From: Termitomyces sp. T153
Taxonomy: Eukaryota; Basidiomycota; Agaricomycetes; Agaricales; Lyophyllaceae
Direction: 5' to 3'
Assembly: GCA_018296165.2 (NCBI GenBank)
Contig: JACKQL020000061.1
Span: forward strand, 186,001 to 250,000
Length of the DNA: 64,000 bases
A program made the translations under genes and the position numbers. Each line of letters starts with the position of its first letter. The first letter of the stretch is position 1. The notes under the pieces are model-generated. The model made no database searches and was not told where the DNA came from. It was given only the letters and a program-made list of their open reading frames with translations. Positions 43,180 through 53,999 of this stretch are shown piece after piece.

Positions 43180-45024
43180 ATGATTCATCATCCTACGAAC
43201 GATGAGGAACGCATTATCGGCGAAGAAACTGCACTATTGGCTCAATCTCGAGAGCGTCGCAACCCAACCCCCCTTCCATGGCTCCAAATATCTATTGTTC
43301 TCCTTCTTCAAGTTACTGAACCTATTACAAGTCTCTCGATATACCCGTACATCAACCAGGTATGAGCATTATTTCTTCGTTGGATTATGACTCAATGTTC
43401 GGGCTTCATTATCCTATAGTTAGTTAGTGAGCTAGACATAACCGGCGGAGACGAGCGTAAAGTAGGCTACTACGCTGGTCTGATTGTATGGCCCGAACTT
43501 GTTCTTCTCAATGAAGTACTGAATGCCTTATTTTACTCAGGAATCCATCTTTTTTATCACTGAGGCAATTACTGTTCTCCAATGGAGTCGAATCTCAGAC
43601 CATGTCGGCCGGAAACCGATATTACTGACAGGACTCTTCGGACTTACTGCATCCATGCTAAGTTTTGGACTTTCAAAGACATTTTGTGGACTGGTGGTTA
43701 GGTATGTCATTCTTCTCGTGGTGACCCGGGAAGTGACGTTTTCCTGTTTCAGCCGATGCCTCTGCGGAATTTTGAACGGAAATATCGGTACCAATTGCAT
43801 CTCCCACTTATTCAAATAATATGTTTTGGATTTGACTTTCGTTACATTTTACAGGTGTCCTGAAAAGTGTCATGGGCGAGTTGACCGATTCGACAAACCG
43901 TGCAGAGGGCTTCGCCTTAATGCCAGTGGTTTGGGGGACTGGCGCGACACTAGGGTATGTATGGTAAATGCTAAACGTTTTACGTGCGGAATGTGACAAT
44001 CTTGTCCAGACCCTTGATGGGTGGCACCTTGTCTAGGCCAGCCGAGCGCTTTCCTGACGTCTTCGGAAGAGGATTCTGGAAAAAGTATCCCTACTTCCTC
44101 CCCTGCCTGGCTACCTCTGCTTTTGTCTTCACCGCGTTCACTATCACCCTGTTGTTTTTCAAAGAGGTGTGGTATCCAATGATATGTTGCCTCTAGTGAC
44201 ACTAACCGTCCTGTCTAGACTGTTCCAAAGAAGCGCCCACATAATCCGTCTACCAGCGAAAACATTTTCATCGACGACTCTTGCCACGATGGTCCTTTCC
44301 CTTTGAGCAAGGTCCTTGTCCATCCTGTCATTCTCTCTGTCTCGAACTACATGAGTCTCGCCTTTCTCCAAATATCACTCAACGCTTTGTTACCTCTATT
44401 CCTGACAATGCCTCTTGCCATTGGTGGCTTAGGATTTGATCCAGTCACTATTGGCTATATCATGGGCATTTATGGTTTATGTACAGGGTTGTTCCAGGCT
44501 TTCTACTTTGCGCGAATCATTCGACTCTTCGGCGAGCGAACCATCTTTGTCGCCGGGATTGCGTGTTTCGCGCCAATCTTTCTTTTATTCCCTGTAATGA
44601 GCCTCACTGCTCAGAGCTCTGGCGTCACGATCTTTACGTGGGCGTGTATCGCCGTAATAGTCTTGCTAATGTCTTTCTCAGACATGAGTTTTGGTGCGAT
44701 TCCGTTGTTTCACCTTTGGCAGCAGTGGTGGTCACTCATTTCTTTCCGCGTTTGATTGTTTTCGAAGGCTGTATCTTCATGTTTATCACGGCTTCTGCTC
44801 CGAGCAAGCGCGCCCTCGGAGCTACGAATGGCTTGTCGCAAACAGCTGCCTCGATTGTACGCGCTGCAGGACCAGCTATGACTACTTCATTGTTTGCGGC
44901 ATCTGCAGAACATAACCTTATGTGGGGGTATGCAGTATATGCGATTCTCTTTATATTTTCGTGCCTCGCGGTTCGCCTTGCGTCACGCTTGCCTCATGAA
45001 ATGTGGAAGGAGGCCGACAGCTGA
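43180..45024 (+). CDS. MFS transporter paralogue (DHA1-like), eight exons, 476 aa
   Basis: The exons are 43180-43359, 43420-43485, 43541-43701, 43753-43787, 43855-43954, 44010-44166, 44219-44693 and 44768-45024. They give one frame of 476 codons plus stop, all with GT-AG introns of 51-74 nt. Motif A is WSRISDHVGRKP. Helix 1 has LLQVTEPITSLSIYPYI, and the later conserved block is APSKRALGATNGLSQ. The central loop is shorter than in the 8165-10037 paralogue. An upstream in-frame ATG at 43099 is possible; 43180 gives the family-typical short N-terminus. It is a probable proton-coupled efflux carrier, substrate unknown. Compared with the first paralogue it has extra introns after INQ and within the VVS codon, and lacks one after the MGE position. 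It looks intact and CpG-rich, in the same orientation as its paralogue. Confidence 0.9.
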
Positions 45025-46330
45025 TTGCCACACACATCAAGACGTACCTTGGACCCAATTCCATCTTGCTTTCTGTCCTTCGGTATAACGTCATGACGCC
45101 TTGACTCACGATAAATTTATAACATCTCTGAAGTAGAGCAGTGTCTGCCCAACAACACAAGCTCACAATCGAGCTAGATGTTGACCAATGGCTCCTTCAG
45201 TGATTGCCAATTCTTATCCCCAGGAACATAATTTTATGGTATCTACACTTTCTATGTTGAAAGAGAACCAGGTAACTGCGATTTCGGGCAGAGAGACGTT
45301 ATTATCTGAGATACGTTTTCTCAACTTTTGGTTGGACCTTCCTTAGTGAACTTAGTGGGTGGCCTTGACACTCTAGTCAGGCCAATCACGTCAAAGATTC
45401 CTACTCAACGCATACTCGCGTGAGTAGTCAACATCAACGTTGTAAGTTCACGACGGGAGCAGGTTTTCTCACAAATGAAATGTTGCTACAACCATGTAAC
45501 TAAATATTGTTGATTTGGCTACTGCTCTTGTTATGAGATCGATTCTCGCTAGGTTTCTATCTCGCTCATCTGTGACCACAATTGCGGCAGGCGAGTATTG
45601 GTAATGGCTGAACATGACTCGAGCGACATTATCGGCCATCGGTTGCACATCCAGAGGGCGAATGCTCACCAGGATTATCGTCTGATGTCGCAGCGTCCAT
45701 ACTACTTATCGCCAACACACAAAACGGGTTTAGTTGTTAGTTCTGCTGATTGTGTTGTGCCACTTGAATTGCTGTCATCCGTTGACGGCAGCCTGAGATT
45801 TAACTTGCCTAAAACCTTGGTTCAGGAACATCTCCAATGGCTGGTCGAACTGTTGGATCTCTGTTGCGTTGGCCCAGCGCTGACTGACGTGGCACCCAAG
45901 TTAAGTGTACAAGTCCATTGGTTAAGTGTACAAGTCCATTGGTTCCTGTGTGTGCCTTACACACAAGCACTGCTGGTGCTGGAATCTCTTTACAAAACAA
46001 AAAGGGTCAAAAAATGTGTCATGCCATTTCTTCCTCAGTATAATCAGACAAGCTTGTATGGGTCATTGCAGAGCATGGCATGTCCGAGATAGCTCTGTTC
46101 CCAAGAATTGTCTATATGATTTTTTGCTTAACCATGCATCTACGAATATATTCAGATCTACTTATACCATTGTCGGCTTTGCTTTATATAATCTTTTTCC
46201 TTCTTCATCTCTCTTATGTTACACCACCATCACATCACCTCTCCCATATTTACTATACTTTGTTTGAAAGCTTATTGGCTACTTATAAATATTTTGATAC
46301 ATGAATCTGTCTTCCCTCAGTTGTCTCACC
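45025..46330. other. Downstream intergenic DNA with a 21-bp tandem repeat
   Basis: It is CpG-containing up to about 45,900. Exact tandem copies of ttaagtgtacaagtccattg plus g lie at 45901-45921 and 45922-45942. A 164-codon open frame (45,598-46,092) spans these but has no domain and is probably chance. At 45,967-46,022 there is a diverged copy of the inverted-repeat element seen at 18,838. Confidence 0.45.
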
Positions 46331-46339
46331 ATCAACATT

Positions 46340-46793
46340 GTGACTCCTGAGGGTACATCGATCACTTACCGACATCTACTTACAAAGATACTTACTACAG
46401 TGCTTGTAAGCTAATTACTGCCTTGCACTACAGGTATATATAATCTTGTAGACAAAGATATGAAGTAAGATCCTCAGAGTCACAACAAAGTAATCGAGAT
46501 GATTTTATTATGTACTTGTAGACAAGGATATAAAGTAAGATCTACAGGATAGTAAGTAACAAAGTATGAGAAGTGTAATAAGTCAACGTACCCTCAGATT
46601 CACGACAAAGTAATTGAGATGACTGAGGGACATGTGTCTTGTGTACTCTGGATATGTACGGACAGTAAAATAAGGTTTTATGTAAAGTATGGCAAACAAA
46701 GAAATGATCATGTAATGGGGGCTGGCATAACATACAAAAATACAAAGAGAGTAATTTATATAAAGTAGCACATACTGGAGGTCCAGCTTAACA
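46340..46793 (-). repeat. Copia-2 3' LTR (about 450 bp)
   Basis: On the minus strand the LTR starts TGTTAAGCTGGACC at 46,793, just after a polypurine tract (gtctgggggag), and has a tatataaat TATA-like box at about 46,762-46,754. The outer end near 46,340 is approximate. It contains paired repeats (cacaacaaagtaatcgaga / cacgacaaagtaattgaga; cttgtagacaa(a/g)gata). It keeps several CG dinucleotides although the adjoining pol has almost none. Confidence 0.7.
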
Positions 46794-46805
46794 CTCCCCC
46801 AGACA

Positions 46806-47995
46806 ACCAGCATTGTGTTACTTGCTGAGGCCGAGTTTTTGAATGAGGAAGTCATGGGTAGACTGGCAAAGCAGCTTTGTGAAGAGGTCAGCAACATTTT
46901 CAGCAGAGGGTATAGGTATTATCTGGATATCTCCTTTGTGTACCCATTTGCAGATGTAAAGGTGCCTGGTGTCAATGTGTTTTGCCCAAGAGTGTCCTTT
47001 TGTAGATTCTGCAAGGGCAATAGATGAACAGTTGTTGGCATGGATGGCAGCAGGAAGTGGCTGGGGTAGATTGACTTTGGCCAGGAAATTGTGCATCCAG
47101 AGGGCTTGTTGGGCACCATGTGTCAAGGCCATATATTTGGCCTTGGTGGTACTGAGTGCTACAGTAGCTTGATGTTTTGAGCTCCAAGACATGGCCCCTC
47201 CAGCCATCATAAAGACATATCTGGAGGTGGAATGGCATGTGTCAAGATCTCCCCTGTAATTGGTGTCCACATAGCCAATGGGCTTTAGGTTGTTTCCAAG
47301 CTCCTTAGTGTAGGTGAGCTTGTAGTCCAGAGTACCCTTCACATACCAAGCACATGGACCAAAGTGTTCCAGTGCACGGGGCCAGGGTTGGACTGGGAAT
47401 GGGCTAAGAGGCCTATGGCAAATGATAAGTCTGGGCAAGTTGCAACTTGCACCCACATCAGGGAGCCCAATGCCTCTCTATATGGTTTGTTGGTCATAAA
47501 CAGATGATCAGCTTCTGTCTGTGGTCCCATAGATTCAGTCAGGCAGATGCCTGTAGGTAGGGGTGTGCTACAGGGGTTGCTGTCTGTCATCCCAAAATGC
47601 TTGAGTACCCACTTTAGGTATGCCTGTTGCAACAATGATATAGCCCTCATTGTCTGATCCCTTTCAATTGCCATACCAAGGATGTAGGATGGGTTTCCAA
47701 GGTCCTTGACCTTGTAGATCTCTGCTAGTTCACGCTTAGCCTTGGTAGCTCCCTCTTGAGTAGTTGACAATCCAAAAACATTGTCATTGAAGGTATTGGT
47801 GATTATGCACTCACCATTTTTCACCCTTGTTCATATGCAAGGGTCAGCTCATGAGACAGAATAGTCTAGGTTTTTATATGCAGCATTTAGTGTCCAAAAC
47901 CAATCACTCCCTCCCTGCATCATACCATACAGGGTCTTCAGGAGCTCAGCCTTCATTCCCTCCCTCCCTGGAGCACCTTATGGTATGTCTATAGT
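46806..47995 (-). pseudogene. Copia-2 pol: reverse transcriptase end and RNase H
   Basis: This is a minus-strand Ty1/Copia polyprotein C-terminus. The RT part (47,960-47,340) has LLKTLYGMMQGGSDWF, NTFNDNVFGLS (the Y-x-D-D motif with its second Asp changed to Asn), VKDLGNPSYILGMAIERD, HFGMTDSNPCSTPLP and EALGSLMWVQVATCPDLSFA. The RNase H part (47,456-46,818) has IGYVDTNYRGD, GGAMSWSSKHQATVALSTTK, HANNCSSIALAES and SAENVADLFTKLL. The RNase H Glu motif reads STTKAKY instead of STTEAEY. Stops lie near 47,865 and 47,840, with a frame change near 47,450. The 5' part of the element was not found. Confidence 0.88.
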
Positions 47996-49400
47996 GCATA
48001 TAGTCAGTTCTTGGACACATATAATAAATTGCCACTCACCTTTGAGATTATTCCATATTTTCTTCCTCATCCTTGGCATCTCCATCTTGTTTCTAATTCT
48101 CACCTCTCTCCTCCTCATCAACTCCAATGAATGAACAATTGAGAAGTCCTTTTGCAATGAGGCCCCAGATGAAAACTGCATTTAATTTGATGACCAGTCA
48201 TGGAATGAGTTTCTGGCTTGAGGAATGCTGCAAACAGACCGATTCTAAACATGTAGTTGGTAAAAAATGCCATCAAAACCATATACAAAAACACAAACAT
48301 ACAACTTTTTTCCTTGTTGTTCCTCACTCCCAACTTCAACCCTCAGAGCTACAGGGAAGTCATCCCACAAGGTGCATTTCTGGGGAGATTTGACATGGTC
48401 AGGGCAATTCTTTGATGTGGAGGGCAGGGTGGTGGTGGGCAGGTGGTGGTGGAAAGAGAGATATATATGTCAAATGTGTTGTGTTCTGATTTGTAATGTT
48501 TTGAGTCACATGTCAATAACACATTGCAAACTCCTTCCAATTTCTAACTTAACCAAGTTTTTCCAGATGAGAGGAAGAAGATTGAAATGAGGCAGAAGAG
48601 GAACTGGGAGCAGAAGGCAGTGAGGATGGTGAAGGAGAGTATTTTGAAGAGTCCTTAGGATTTGGTGCCTTGTAATTTTCTAATGGGGAAATTTCATTGC
48701 ACTATGTCAGGCATTGCCACCCTGGAATGATAACATAAGTATTACCAATCTGGAACCCAGATGTATGAAAAAAATAAAGACCCAGAAAGGTTTTATTCTA
48801 AGAACTCAAATCTATCTTTGACTGTGGTTATAAACAGAATACATATTAATGACAGAGCATTTTAAAAAAGATATACCAAACAGTCTTAGTTTATGATGAT
48901 TTTCTAGACTTGTTCAGACATTGAAAAATCATGTTCAAGTCACATTAATAGCAGTGTGTCATTTATGTTGTATGGCCTGGTAAGGTCAAGACAATGTGGT
49001 GATATTCTGGAATTCCTCATCTCATGTTGGTCCTATATAATTTTAGAAGTCATAATGTGTCATGATAATTCTTTAAAAATCAGCATGAAAATGTATTGGA
49101 ATGTGCAGTGATCATGATTTTTGTATTGTATTGCTATCTATAGCCTATATATTATACCTCCTTTGTGCATGTGTGTAATCCTGCAATGCTAAAGGTGCCA
49201 CCTTTTATTTCAAGGTAGGGATACATTGGAATTGTATATCATCCACCCTGTATTCTAAGGGGGCTTAGTTACAGACACACCCAACTAGTTCTCTGGGCAG
49301 ATCCCTTTTCAGATGGTGCTGGTGATGTCTCATAGCCACTTTACTACAATTTGACTTTGTCAGAGTTCATACTATCTTTGACCCTTTGATCCTTTGATAC
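47996..49400. other. Low-CpG repeat DNA, nothing identified
   Basis: Short frames only. No further upstream part of Copia-2 pol is recognisable beyond about 47,995, which suggests truncation or insertion at that point. Confidence 0.35.
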
Positions 49401-49913
49401 CTGTTATTGTTCATTCCCACCTGTTCTGCTTCTTGGCAATGCATTCCCCTTCATTGTTGGTACCAGTTAAAGCTCCAATCAGAATTCTCCATCCCAACAA
49501 CCCAAAATGATCCCCTTTTCAAGTTTCCAGCCACTGTGGACCATGCCTGGCAGCATTGGTCAGGCCAATGCCAGGAATGGCAAGGTTACAGACTTGAGCT
49601 TGTGCATCAGCAGTGCAGCCTACCATCTCAGGGTGAACCTGCACTCTGGACCTTGTTGCAAGCTGGTGGAATATTTTCAAAGAATGAAGCCATTCTGCCC
49701 TTCTGTGCCAAAAGAGAATCTTTTGGTGAAGCACCATGGGGCTGCCCACCTGCCCACCATAGCACTTGCAGAGTCTACCAAGGGCCATGCCAGGCAAAAT
49801 ATATTGATATCCATCATCATTACATCTGTGAAATGAGTCCACAACAGGGACATCAAACTTGAGTGCATTCCCTGCAAGGGGAAGCTAGGGGGAGTGGTCC
49901 AAGCAAGTCTAGA
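49400..49913 (+). pseudogene. Copia RNase H fragment, plus strand
   Basis: In two alternating frames it reads as the end of a Copia polyprotein: a CKLVEYF-like block, HLPTIALAESTKGHAR, AKYIDIHHHYICEMS, then CIPCKGKLGGVV leading to a purine-rich aagctagggggagtgg run. IALAESTKGH and the IDI-H-x-I block are hallmark Copia RNase H phrases. Frameshifts near 49,720 and 49,860 break it. It runs directly into an LTR-X copy at 49,914 in the same orientation, so LTR-X may be the LTR of this Copia family. Confidence 0.7.
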
Positions 49914-49999
49914 TGTCAGGTTGCACTGACCATGGGAGCTCAGCTTGACTGGGCAAGTTCTTACTAGGTGGATGTGATGTCCTGCACTTATAACCTAGC

Positions 50000-50368
50000 T
50001 ATAAGGGCAACCTCTGGAGTGGTGGATTGGAGTCATGCAGCTAGCAGAGGGGGATCTGAAGTATATTAGTGGAGTAGATGACAATACAAACAGTAACTAA
50101 TCACCTAGCAGAGGGGGATCTGAAGAGAACAAGTCTCAGGATCCCCACTGCTTGGTGCAGGGCATCAGTGGGTAGCAGAGGCATGGGAACTACTGTACAG
50201 GTGACCAGAGCTACTCCTAACCCTAGGGCAATGGTTGCTGAGGTAATACAGAGAACTCCACAGTTCTCCAGAGATCTCCATGGTCCTGGAAAGAGCTGTG
50301 GAGATGTCAAACAAGCTGTGGAGGTGCTGGAACCAGTCACAGAAGTTGGAAATGGAAGTTTTCTGACA
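50000..50368 (-). repeat. Gypsy-B 3' LTR
   Basis: It is a 369-bp copy homologous to 55374-55737. Its outer terminus is TATA instead of TACA, a single transition at the very end. Confidence 0.92.
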
Positions 50369-50529
50369 TCACCCCCCCTCTAGCTTGCAGCATCTCCACA
50401 CACAGGGTAGAAGAAGTCCCTGATTGCTCAGTCCACTGGCAAGATAGGGTAGATTCCTCATATGGTGCATGGAGCATCTGGATGTCTCTAGTGGAACTCC
50501 TTGACAAGTCCAGGGGCATGTATGTTCTC

Positions 50530-50760
50530 TCATGGCTTCCAGGAAATATCCTCAATTCCATAGCCTTTCCACTTCACCTTGTATTGTAGTTGTCTCCAGA
50601 ATAAATGGCTGTCCAGGATTTCTTCCACTTCATACTCCTCATTGTCATTGACCACCACAGGGGGTGGTAGATGTGGCAGACATTGTCCCAGGATAGGATC
50701 TTTAGGGGCTGGGGTTAGTTTGACCACATTGAACACCAGATAAAGCTGGCACATCCCCAT
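50530..50760 (-). pseudogene. Gypsy-B chromodomain
   Basis: Readable uninterrupted: QLYLVFNVVKLTPAPKDP (integrase C-terminal fold), then EEYEVEEILDSHLFWRQ and LQYKVKWKGYGIEDISW. The Y-x-VEEIL-D, aromatic and W-x-GY residues of a chromodomain are all present. It directs chromovirus integrase to methylated histone tails in related elements. Confidence 0.88.
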
Positions 50761-51717
50761 GGGAAGTCAGAGCCAATAGGCCAAGGGTTCTACCTGTTGT
50801 TCCACTGTGAACGGCCCTAACTGACAGTGTGACAGCTTTTTTTGAGGGTTGGGTGGTTATAATATCAGAGGCATCCAGAAGGCAGTGGTGGTGTGGAGCT
50901 TTACTCTGAGCAGTTGGTAGAGCTCCTGGGTCAACTCCACCATGAATTGTGGTTCCCGATCCAAGACATAGGCATTGGAGAGGCCATGGAGCTTCCAGAC
51001 ATTCCTCCAGTACAGGTTCATGGCACCCATCATGGAGCAGGTGGTGTGGGTCAGAATGAAGTGTGCCCTCTTGCCATACAGGTCCACCACATGATTGCAT
51101 CATAACCATGGGTATCAGGGAGCTCTATGATGAAGTCTATGAATGCTACACTTCATCATTCTGCAGGCACTGGTAGCAGGTGTAACTGTCCATAGGGGAT
51201 TCAGCACTGTGGTCTGGAGGCAGAGATCACAGGTACTAGTGTAGGACCCAATGTACCAGGACATCTGGGGCCACCAGTAGTTCTGCAATACTAGCTCCAG
51301 TGTCTTCCACTGCCTGGGGTGCCCTGCAATGCAGAAGTCATGGTGTTGCTCCACAATCCTCTGACAGAGCTCTGGAATGTTGGGGACATAGATATAACCT
51401 TGGAAGGTCAGGATTCCATCTTGGAGGGCCCATTCATCAGCATGGACCACCTTGACACTAGTAGTATGCCCTGACTTCAGTGTCCTAGTGGCCTGCACCA
51501 CAAGCTCCTCCTGTTGACCATCCTGATTACCCTGCCATATGTTCTGGAGAATGTCTACCTCTGCTCTGTTGACAGTGAGGCCCTCCATGGCTTGGATTGC
51601 AAACAATTCAGGGCAGAGGAGCACAATGTTACTGTTATCCCCTTCCCCCATATCATAGTCTGCCCTCTGGAACAGGGCATCTGGTTTCCCCATGCTCTGG
51701 CCAGGCTTGTGGTGCAA
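50761..51717 (-). pseudogene. Gypsy-B integrase, internally deleted
   Basis: The zinc-binding part has HHDFCIAGHP and TCDLCLQTT (HHCC). The core is split by a frameshift near 51,100: HRLHHRAP, then VVDLYGKRAHFILTHTTC and NAYVLDREPQFMVELTQELYQL (second Asp region, with the family's SDRG read as LDRE). After HTTTAFWMPL the sequence jumps to PNPQKKLSHCQLGPF, so the third catalytic motif (S-E-x-x-N) and following helices are missing. Confidence 0.83.
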
Positions 51718-52080
51718 GGAGAAGTCAAAGTTGGCAAGGTAGAGGGACCATTGGGCCTGTCAGCAATTGAGCTTCTTGGCCATCCAGAAGTATTTGAGGT
51801 TCTTGTGATCTGTCCAGACCTCAAACTTGTGCTGCACACCTTCCAGGAAGTGCTGCCACTCCTTGAACAACTGGATAATGGCCAGCTTCTCCTTGTCATG
51901 GATCTTGTGGTTTCATTCCACTGCATTCAGGCTTTAGGAGTAAAAGGCCACTGGATGCCACTTTCTGTCCTCTGGAGATTGCTGTCAGAGTACTGCTCCA
52001 GCGGCAAAGTTGGAGCTGTCAGCCTCTATGTGGAAGGAAGAGTTGTCATTTGGGAATAGGAGGACAGGCCCGGAGGTCAT
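51718..52080 (-). pseudogene. Gypsy-B RNase H
   Basis: Minus-strand fragments contain FHIEADSSNFAAGAVL (with the first catalytic Asp), a HPVAFYS-like broken stretch, and at the end HHKPGQSMGKPDALFQR (the DALS-type motif, kept as PDAL). Frame breaks occur near 51,985 and 51,717. Confidence 0.75.
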
Positions 52081-53153
52081 GGCACACTTGAGAGTGTCAA
52101 AGGCCATCTGCTCCAGAGGTCCCCAGCTCCATGTAACATCCTTTCCCATGAGGTTGAACAGCAGGCAGGCATGGTGCAAAAGTCCTGGATGAATCTCCAG
52201 TAAAAGTTTGCAAACCCAAGGAACACCTGCACCTCCTTCTTGTTCCAGGGCTCCAGCCACTCTGCCACACCTGCTACCTTCACTGAGTCCATCTCTGCAA
52301 TTCTGTGTGAGATGATTAGGCCAAGGTACTCAATATGGATTTGTTCAAACTTGCACTTCTCTGGCTTGAGGTAGAGCTGGTGCTGGCGGAGGCATTCCAG
52401 GACAAGGCAAGTGATCCAATGGTGTTCCTCCAGCCTTTTGGTGTGAATGAGGATGTTGTTGAGGTACATGCACACTATGCCCTCTGCAATGAGGTTCTGG
52501 AAGATGTTGTTCATCATGGTCTGGAAGGTGGCTGGGCTGTTGGTGAGACCAAAGAACATAACAAGCAGCTTGAACAATTCCTGGTTGGTCTAGAAGGCTG
52601 CCTTCCACTCATCTCCTTCCTGAATGTGCACATTGTTGTAACCCCACCAGATGTTCAGTTTAGTGAAGTATTGCATGTCCTAGAGGTCATTGATGAGCTC
52701 AGAGATGAGAGGAAGGAAGTAATAGTTCTTCACTGTCATGGTGTTGAGTACCCAATAGTCCTCTATCAGTTAGAGGGAGCCATCCTTCTTTTTGATAAAG
52801 AAGACTGGAGAAGCCATTGGGGACTTGGATGGACAGATATGACCAGAGTCCAAGTTCTCCTGGAGGAATGTGTGGAGCTTGTCCTGCTCCCTGGGCACAA
52901 GGGAGTAGACCTTACAGCTGGAGGGTGCAGAGTCTGGCAGCAGTTTGATGGCATGGTCCCACCTCTTGTGCTCTGGAAGCGAGTTGAAGGAGGCTTTGGA
53001 GAACACATCCTCAAATGCATGCAGATAGGGGTACCACATCCCAGAACTCTTGAGGCATGGTGTTGGCAGCAAAGGCCTAGGCCAGCCTCTGGGATATAGT
53101 CTGGCTAGCCCTGATCTCCATGATGGAGGGTGGCAGGTGGACAGTAGTAACAT
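52077..53153 (-). pseudogene. Gypsy-B reverse transcriptase
   Basis: It starts with AFEDVFSKASFNSLPEHKRW and PMASPVFFIKKKDGSL, continues after a stop through a palm block ([18 protein letters not shown]) to CMYLNNILIH, then LKPEKCKFEQIHIEYLGLII and VQVFLGFANFYWRFI. The catalytic Y-L-D-D is Y-L-N-N: ctcaacaac on the coding strand, as expected from ctcgacgac after two CG to CA changes. Stops at about 52,770, 52,680 and 52,590 also break it. Confidence 0.88.
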
Positions 53154-53174
53154 AGATTTGATCCCCTGCTTCTA

Positions 53175-53819
53175 TCACTTTGTCCAGAAGCTCCAGCTCA
53201 CATATACCACCAAACTCCCCTTCACACTCCTCCTCTGGGCTCCACCATTGCCCTGATTGTCCTTGTAGAGAGCCTCTCTATGAGGGAATGCCAGAGGTGG
53301 GGGATCCAGGAGGTCTAGATCTGCAAAGAAGAGAGGGCCAGTGCAATATGTGCAGATGGCTATATGCTCTTGGACTTGGGTCTGATGCTCTGCCCTGTCC
53401 TCTGCAGTGCAGGCAGAGCAATTCCTGGGGCACCTGCTCATGGTCACTTCTCTTTTTGTCCAATCAGCTCTGGGGTTATGCTCTTGGAGCCACATGAACC
53501 CAAGGATCATGTCTTGTCTTCCCAAGCTGGTTACAGCAAATACAGCACACTCTGCATGATTCCAATAATGGAGAACCAGGTCAACCATGGAGCTAATAGT
53601 GCCAGCTTTGTTGGGCATTCCATCAATATTATAGACAGGAATGGGCTTAGGAAGGGGCTGCATGGTCAGGCCATGGCATTTGACAAACTCTGAGTCCAGG
53701 AAGAGTCCTGTTGCTCTACTGTCCAGGAGAGCCATGACTCCACAGTTTTGCTGAGTGTCCATTATCTTGATCTCCACATCAAGGTGCAGAGAGTTGGTGG
53801 ACAGGCTGGAAGCCATCAC
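53175..53819 (-). pseudogene. Gypsy-B aspartic protease and linker
   Basis: This is an open 214-codon frame. MALLDSRATGLFLDSEFV carries the retropepsin loop with the Gly of DSGAT changed to Arg; then MILGFMWLQEHNP (flap/strand end), a Cys-rich linker CPRNCSACTAED, and PPPLAFPHREALYKDNQG leading to RT. Loss of the loop Gly should inactivate it. Confidence 0.85.
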
Positions 53820-53999
53820 ATACTGTCAGGGCATTTGATGCACTTAAGCAGGGCCACACTGACAGACCTTTGGGGGTGTCAGAGAGCTTGGCAGGGGCTC
53901 CAGAGTTAGTGTTTGTACATCTGGAGGGGGGCTTCAAGTTTCTTCTGTCTCAGAATGAAGGGCATCAGAAAAGGCAGTTTCATTTTCTATCAACAGACA

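Noticed and set aside
45598..46092. 164-codon open frame downstream of the second MFS gene
   Set aside because: No domain, contains a 21-bp exact tandem repeat and a foldback remnant, and crosses from CpG-rich to CpG-poor DNA; probably chance.
52335..53099. 254-codon plus-strand open frame rich in Val/Glu/Leu
   Set aside because: It is the antisense of Gypsy-B RT, whose minus-strand motifs are unmistakable.
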